Part shown: positions 60,385-64,000 of the stretch, piece after piece
How the letters are laid out: every line of letters begins with the position of its first letter
Numbering within the stretch: the stretch's first letter is position 1
Assembly: GCF_019279795.1 (NCBI RefSeq)
Contig: NC_056745.1
Coordinates: 1,489,824,295-1,489,888,294, forward strand
DNA length: 64,000 nucleotides
From: Protopterus annectens
Taxonomy: Eukaryota; Chordata; Ceratodontiformes; Protopteridae
Direction: 5' to 3'
Made by a program: the position numbers and the translations under genes
Notes under the pieces: model-generated
Database searches by the model: none
What the model saw: only the letters and a program-made list of their open reading frames with translations
What the model was told of the DNA's origin: nothing

Positions 60385-60740
60385 GGTAGAATGGGGGGAG
60401 AGGTTAGGTAGGAACAGAGCTTCAGTTTGCAAGGTAGTTTTTCAGTTCATTTTTGAAGCTGTTAGTGTATTTAATATTTCAAATATTTGGGGGGAGTTTG
60501 TTCCAGGCTTGGGACACAGTGTTTTTTTAAAGTAGTTTGCCTGTTTTTATTAGGTTTGTATATGTCAAGGAGTTGATTGGAGCTAGGGACAGTACAAGTA
60601 GAACTGTAGAGGGACACTAGAGAGGAGAGGGAAGGACATGCTGAGGGTTTATTTAGTAAGGAGTGAGTGGTTTGTAGCTGGGATAGAAGCTGTACTTGGG
60701 GGGTATCAACTATTGCTATTCCACAACTCAGTTGTACTCA
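60385..60740 (-). mobile_element. CR1/L2-group LINE ORF2 C-terminus
   Basis: Minus-strand pieces read as VSQAWNKLPPNI and NSFKNELKNYLAN, matching the TWNSLPNYI..SLFRKT ending at 4761. It abuts the end of CR1 copy B, so copy B may have inserted next to or into it. Decayed. Confidence 0.55.
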
Positions 60741-60939
60741 AACCTTTCTTGTTAATCTAATAATTCCCATGACTATATTATTGACACTGTAATTTCTGTT
60801 AGAATTTTTGTAGATAAGGAACAGTGGCATGTGTGCATGTATTTTGCTTTTTTTCTACATATCCATGTATTAAGCTTTGAATTACTTGTATCTATGTAGC
60901 ATGTGCCTCATTTTGCTTTACATCTATGTCATTTTTGTA

Positions 60940-61045
60940 TTTTGTCTGTGGAGCTTTTTCTCCCCAGGCCGCTGCTGAAAATGTGTTTTTGCCCAGTCAG
61001 ATTTTCCCGGTAAACAAATGTCAAATAAATAAATAAATAAATATA
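60940..61045 (+). mobile_element. CR1/L2-group LINE 3' tail
   Basis: Plus-strand terminal block: GTGGAGCTTTTTCTCCCCAG, GCTGAAAATGTG, CCCAGTCAGATTTTCCCGG, TAAACAAATGTC and (AAAT)n. Same end as at 63740 and, inverted, 4430, 55370 and 62760. Confidence 0.8.
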
Positions 61046-61855
61046 ACAGATTGGAAAATCACATTCCTAGGTATGCGTGTTTCATACACACCTATATAGA
61101 TTTAGTTATCAATTAATTTCCAGTGTTTGATGGTATAAACTTGATCAGTACATACATTTAAATTAAAAAAACAGAAAAATAGCAACAACTTAATTTAGTT
61201 AGCAAAGAGATGTTCTGAGTTCTGTGCTGATTTCTACAAGAAGATAATTCCTAATAAAGTAATAGCATGATATGTCATACATAGCTACATAATTTAGAAC
61301 TATTTAAAGCAAGACAGACATTACACAAAAGGGTCTCTGCAGGATGAGAATGGTGCCTGCATCTTCATACATGTCAATGCCCTGGATAAATAAAAGGTTT
61401 GCCTATAATGTAGACATAGGTTTAAAGACGTTGGCCAATTATACCAGCCACACATTCTGACTTGATAGCCCCTGTTATTGTGTTATTTCTGTCAGATCAG
61501 CATTATCGTCTTAACAAAGAAAACAAATTGCCCTTGGAGTCAGTATGTCTAGTACAGACAAACACCTAATTTTACTTTAATGTTGTTTGAACCATAAGAG
61601 GAAAAAAAATCTTTCTTCCACAAGAATGTTACAAGCCATTATCCATACTTTGAAAAAGATTTTTTTTTTTTTTTGTTAAGCAAAACATTTATCTGTAAAA
61701 TACTTAGTTCTACCTTCCTTGTGGCAGGTCATTGGTAATTAATGTGTCTGTGTCTCCACCTTCCTAGTTACCACAACAATCACTTGTCTGGGTAATGACA
61801 GAGGGCCTGCCTCAAGTAGTTTGTCAAAGTAGTGATAATGACCAGGGGCAATGTG
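61046..61855. other. upstream region of the sizzled-like gene
   Basis: No repeats recognised except a T16 run near 61661. The 61730-61850 part carries several GTCTG/GTCTC words and a TAATTAAT. Such words fit Smad and homeodomain sites, and BMP-Smad control of sizzled is known in frog and fish, but words this short are expected by chance. Confidence 0.3.
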
Positions 61856-61863
61856 TCAATGCA

Positions 61864-61871
61864 TATATAAA
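61864..61871 (+). promoter_or_regulatory. TATA box of sizzled-like gene
   Basis: TATATAAA, 114 bp before the start codon, preceding a likely transcription start near 61894-61905. An ATG at 61875 lies between the TATA box and the expected start and should not be transcribed. Confidence 0.65.
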
Positions 61872-61977
61872 CCCATGAGCAAACATCCTTTTACTGCATA
61901 CACTCTCACTTGGACTGAGCACTTTCTGTGACATTACAGACCTTCTGAAGACTAAGGTTCTCTTCTGAACTCTAGCC

Positions 61978-62261
61978 ATGAATTTTGCAGCGGTTTTTGT
62001 TATTTTCTTCATTGGGGTCACAGGATTGATAGAAAGCTTTGATTTTGGACTGACAACAAAGTGTGTAACTATACCAAAAGAGATGAGAATGTGTCATGGG
62101 GCTGGTTACTCTGAGATGAGGCTCCCAAACCTGATGGGACATGCTACCCTGGAAGATGTTATTCCAAAGTCTGCTGAGTGGATCCGTCTTTTACAAACTG
62201 GCTGTCACCCCCAAGTACGAACTTTCTTGTGTTCTCTGTTTGCACCAGTCTGCTTGGATAG
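61978..62261 (+). CDS. szl: sizzled-like secreted Frizzled-related protein, exon 1
   Basis: First coding exon. ATG in good context (GCCATGA) opens a hydrophobic signal peptide (residues 1-20) and then the first half of a Frizzled cysteine-rich domain with Cys29, 39, 76, 85 and 92 in the standard spacing (KC..IP..M..C, GYSEMRLPN, GCHP, FLCSLFAPVC). It ends at a consensus donor, AG|GTAAGT, in phase 2; the remaining CRD cysteines must lie in the next exon outside the window. FDFG..TKC and GYSEMRLPNLMGH resemble sizzled, the secreted inhibitor of BMP1/Tolloid proteases that spares Chordin in dorsoventral patterning, more than crescent or SFRP1/2/5. Many SFRP genes encode the whole CRD in exon 1, so the split is notable. 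Naming is from remembered sequences. Confidence 0.8.
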
Positions 62262-62751
62262 GTAAGTTGTTTTAATTTTGTCTGAAAACAAATCTAAAGA
62301 CTGAACTATACAATAATCACCCCCAAGATCCATTTTGGAGAAATTTGCAGTGCATTTTTGAATTTGTTTGGTATTGATTTAATCAAGTAGAAGTGTAAAG
62401 TAAGATTCCCCTACCAATTTCAAAAAAATTACATTTTATAAGTGACTGTAGTTCTTTCCAAGTTGACATGCATGCCATTTTTTATCCCTAATTATGTTTT
62501 ATATACATTTTCAGCAAATGGTTTAAAGAAAATGTGGTATGATGAAGCTAATAGAACTAATAAAACTGCTTACCTATTTGTTGCTTATACTAAACGCCTA
62601 GATTTTATTTCTATTTTTTCCTGCTGTGTCATTCTCAAGTCAAACAAAGTGCCATGTTTTGGTGCAGGTACATATACATTTTTTTTTTTTTTTTTTTTTG
62701 CTGTTCTGAACTGTCAATTTTTGGGGGTCTATTTTCTTTGCTGAAAATGTA

Positions 62752-62860
62752 TATACAATTTATTTATTTGTTTATTTATTGCTTACATCTGATTAATGAG
62801 AAAGCCCAAATGGGTAGATGCCCATTTTTAGCAGAGACCCATAGAGAAAAGCTGCAAAGT
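62752..62860 (-). mobile_element. CR1/L2-group LINE 3' tail in intron
   Basis: Complement of the terminal block: CAGCTTTTCTCTATGGGTCT, GCTAAAAATGGGC, ending in AAATAAACAAATAAATAA. Diverged, tail only. Confidence 0.65.
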
Positions 62861-63737
62861 ATTACAAAAACATTTTTAAAACAATAATTTTTCAAACTTC
62901 AAAAATAACACTAACACTTCTACAGTTTAGGTAATATAAATATACAAAAAGTAATTTGCTGTGACTGAAAATACTGCAGTCTTTAAAGCAAATAGTGTGT
63001 GTGTGAAAAATCAACAGTTACATGGTAATTGAATTTTTGAATTGCATATATTTATACAATGTTTCTCTGAACTTTATTCATGTAGCAGTTCTTGGACAAT
63101 AATATTATAATGGTAGGTTTTTACTGTTCCCTAAATGTACTTCTAATTTTTTATGTACACATCAAAATGGTTTACCTTAGATGTGTTTTGTTTAACTCTT
63201 GTGATGAATGTGCTTCTGTCCTATGAACGTTACTTTATAGTTGCTCTCAGAGAGAGAGAGACTTTTATAGTTGCTCTCGGAGAGAGAAGTGGTATTTCTT
63301 TTGGTAGGTTTTGTTACTCTTTCCTAAATGAATTCCTAATGTGTTTTGTGTTGGGTGGGGTTTGGCTGGGTCTTGTTGCTGCGCGTCCGAGGGGGGGGGG
63401 GGTACTGTTATAAAACATAGCCTTTATGTATAGTTTTAACAAAATAGTTTAATGAAAACCTATAAGCACAAATATTAATTTGCTATTTAAAATGACAATA
63501 CTGAAAAGTGTAGCGGTAAGCACATTATTTGTGCACTGTATTTTCTTATAATAAAGCTCTGTATGCTATCTAATGTCTCCTGCCTTTAATTGTGTCTTAC
63601 CATGTGAATTGTGTAGCCCTATTAGGGAACACCATGAACCATTGTACATACTCACTTTATTTTTTATTCTTTGTTGTAAATGTTGTTTTTATACTTTTAT
63701 ATTTTATATTTTTTAAATGTTAGCTTTGTATTTGTCT

Positions 63738-63840
63738 AATTGGAGCTTTTCTCCCAGGGCCTGCACTGGACATATATCCAGTCGGGACTATCCCGGTAAA
63801 CAAATGTAAAATAAAATAAAGTAAACAAATAAATAAACTA
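63738..63840 (+). mobile_element. CR1/L2-group LINE 3' tail in intron
   Basis: TTGGAGCTTTTCTCCCAGGG, GCACTGGACATATATCCAGT, CGGGACTATCCCGGTAAACA, AATGTAAAATAAAATAAA. The two inner hairpins (CTGGACATATATCCAG and CGGGACTATCCCG) are well preserved, so this is the youngest-looking tail. Confidence 0.8.
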
Positions 63841-63845
63841 ATGAA

Positions 63846-63872
63846 CTTAGATAGATAGATTCTTTCTATCTA

Positions 63873-63905
<33 letters not shown>
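63846..63905. repeat. (GATA)/(TCTA, TCTG) microsatellite
   Basis: AGATAGATAGA then TTTCTATCTATCT forms a short inverted junction, followed by (TCTG)4 and (TCTA)4 blocks. Confidence 0.95.
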
Positions 63906-64000
63906 AAAGCTGTTCTGACAGAAAAGTGCTACTCTACTGACAATTTCCCCCTTTTTCAGTATTTTTAACTTGGTTATATACTTCGCTATTTTTAATGCTG

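Larger units (their letters stand above)
62262..64000 (+). other. start of intron 1 of the sizzled-like gene
   Basis: Opens with the donor GTAAGT and runs past the window end without a further CRD exon. It holds two LINE tails, a T20 tract at 62679, a duplicated CTCTC-GGAGAGAG stretch at 63240-63290, a G10 run near 63391 and a tetranucleotide repeat. The 100-, 77- and 86-residue frames here are chance. Confidence 0.65.

Noticed and set aside
62442-62887. Exon-like frames in the intron of the sizzled-like gene
   Set aside because: They contain homopolymer stretches and LINE tail sequence and show no CRD or netrin-like residues.

Overview
The window looks like repeat-rich, AT-rich intergenic DNA from a non-mammalian vertebrate, with an amphibian or a lungfish as the best guess. 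Evidence is the first exon of a secreted Frizzled-related gene resembling sizzled, CR1-group and RTE-like LINEs, tRNA-derived SINEs including a MIR-like CORE-SINE, and a HARBI1-like transposase fossil. It is eukaryotic throughout: there are no operons, and almost every long open frame lies in a transposable element or a tandem repeat.

Layout. 0-7.4 kb: a tRNA-SINE with an RTE-type tail, an RTE-like LINE reverse transcriptase interrupted by a 50-bp minisatellite, a (CA)n tract, a minus-strand CR1/L2-group LINE, a CORE-SINE, and a LINE endonuclease/linker fragment carrying a 57-bp minisatellite. 7.4-15 kb: mostly anonymous DNA with SINEs that share their 3' end with the local CR1, and a 46-bp minisatellite split by a 604-bp insertion built from seven consecutive hairpins. 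15-22.5 kb: a minus-strand CR1 remnant with a 40-bp array, a dead PIF/Harbinger transposase, a 76-bp array, and a fold-back insertion with a 15-bp target-site duplication. 22.5-25.65 kb: 5'-truncated CR1 copy A. 26.04-51.91 kb: one satellite array of about 335 monomers of 77 bp with higher-order structure, decaying on its right edge into diverged monomers. 52-55.5 kb: LINE scraps and a SINE with an 11-bp target-site duplication. 55.7-60.4 kb: a longer CR1 copy B with a complete-looking ORF1 (zinc knuckle plus SGNH esterase) and a broken ORF2. 61.86-62.26 kb: TATA box and first coding exon of a sizzled-like gene on the plus strand, followed by the start of intron 1 to the end of the window.

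How parts relate. CR1 copies A and B, four 3' fragments and four SINEs all end in the same ~50-bp block plus (TATGAACC)n, which points to one LINE and the SINE it mobilises. Four of the tandem arrays (50, 57, 40 and 79 bp units) lie within LINE coding sequence, and at least two can be aligned with it, so tandem duplication has repeatedly started inside dead LINEs here. The only host gene seen is the sizzled-like one; no RNA gene of the host and no CRISPR-like structure was found.
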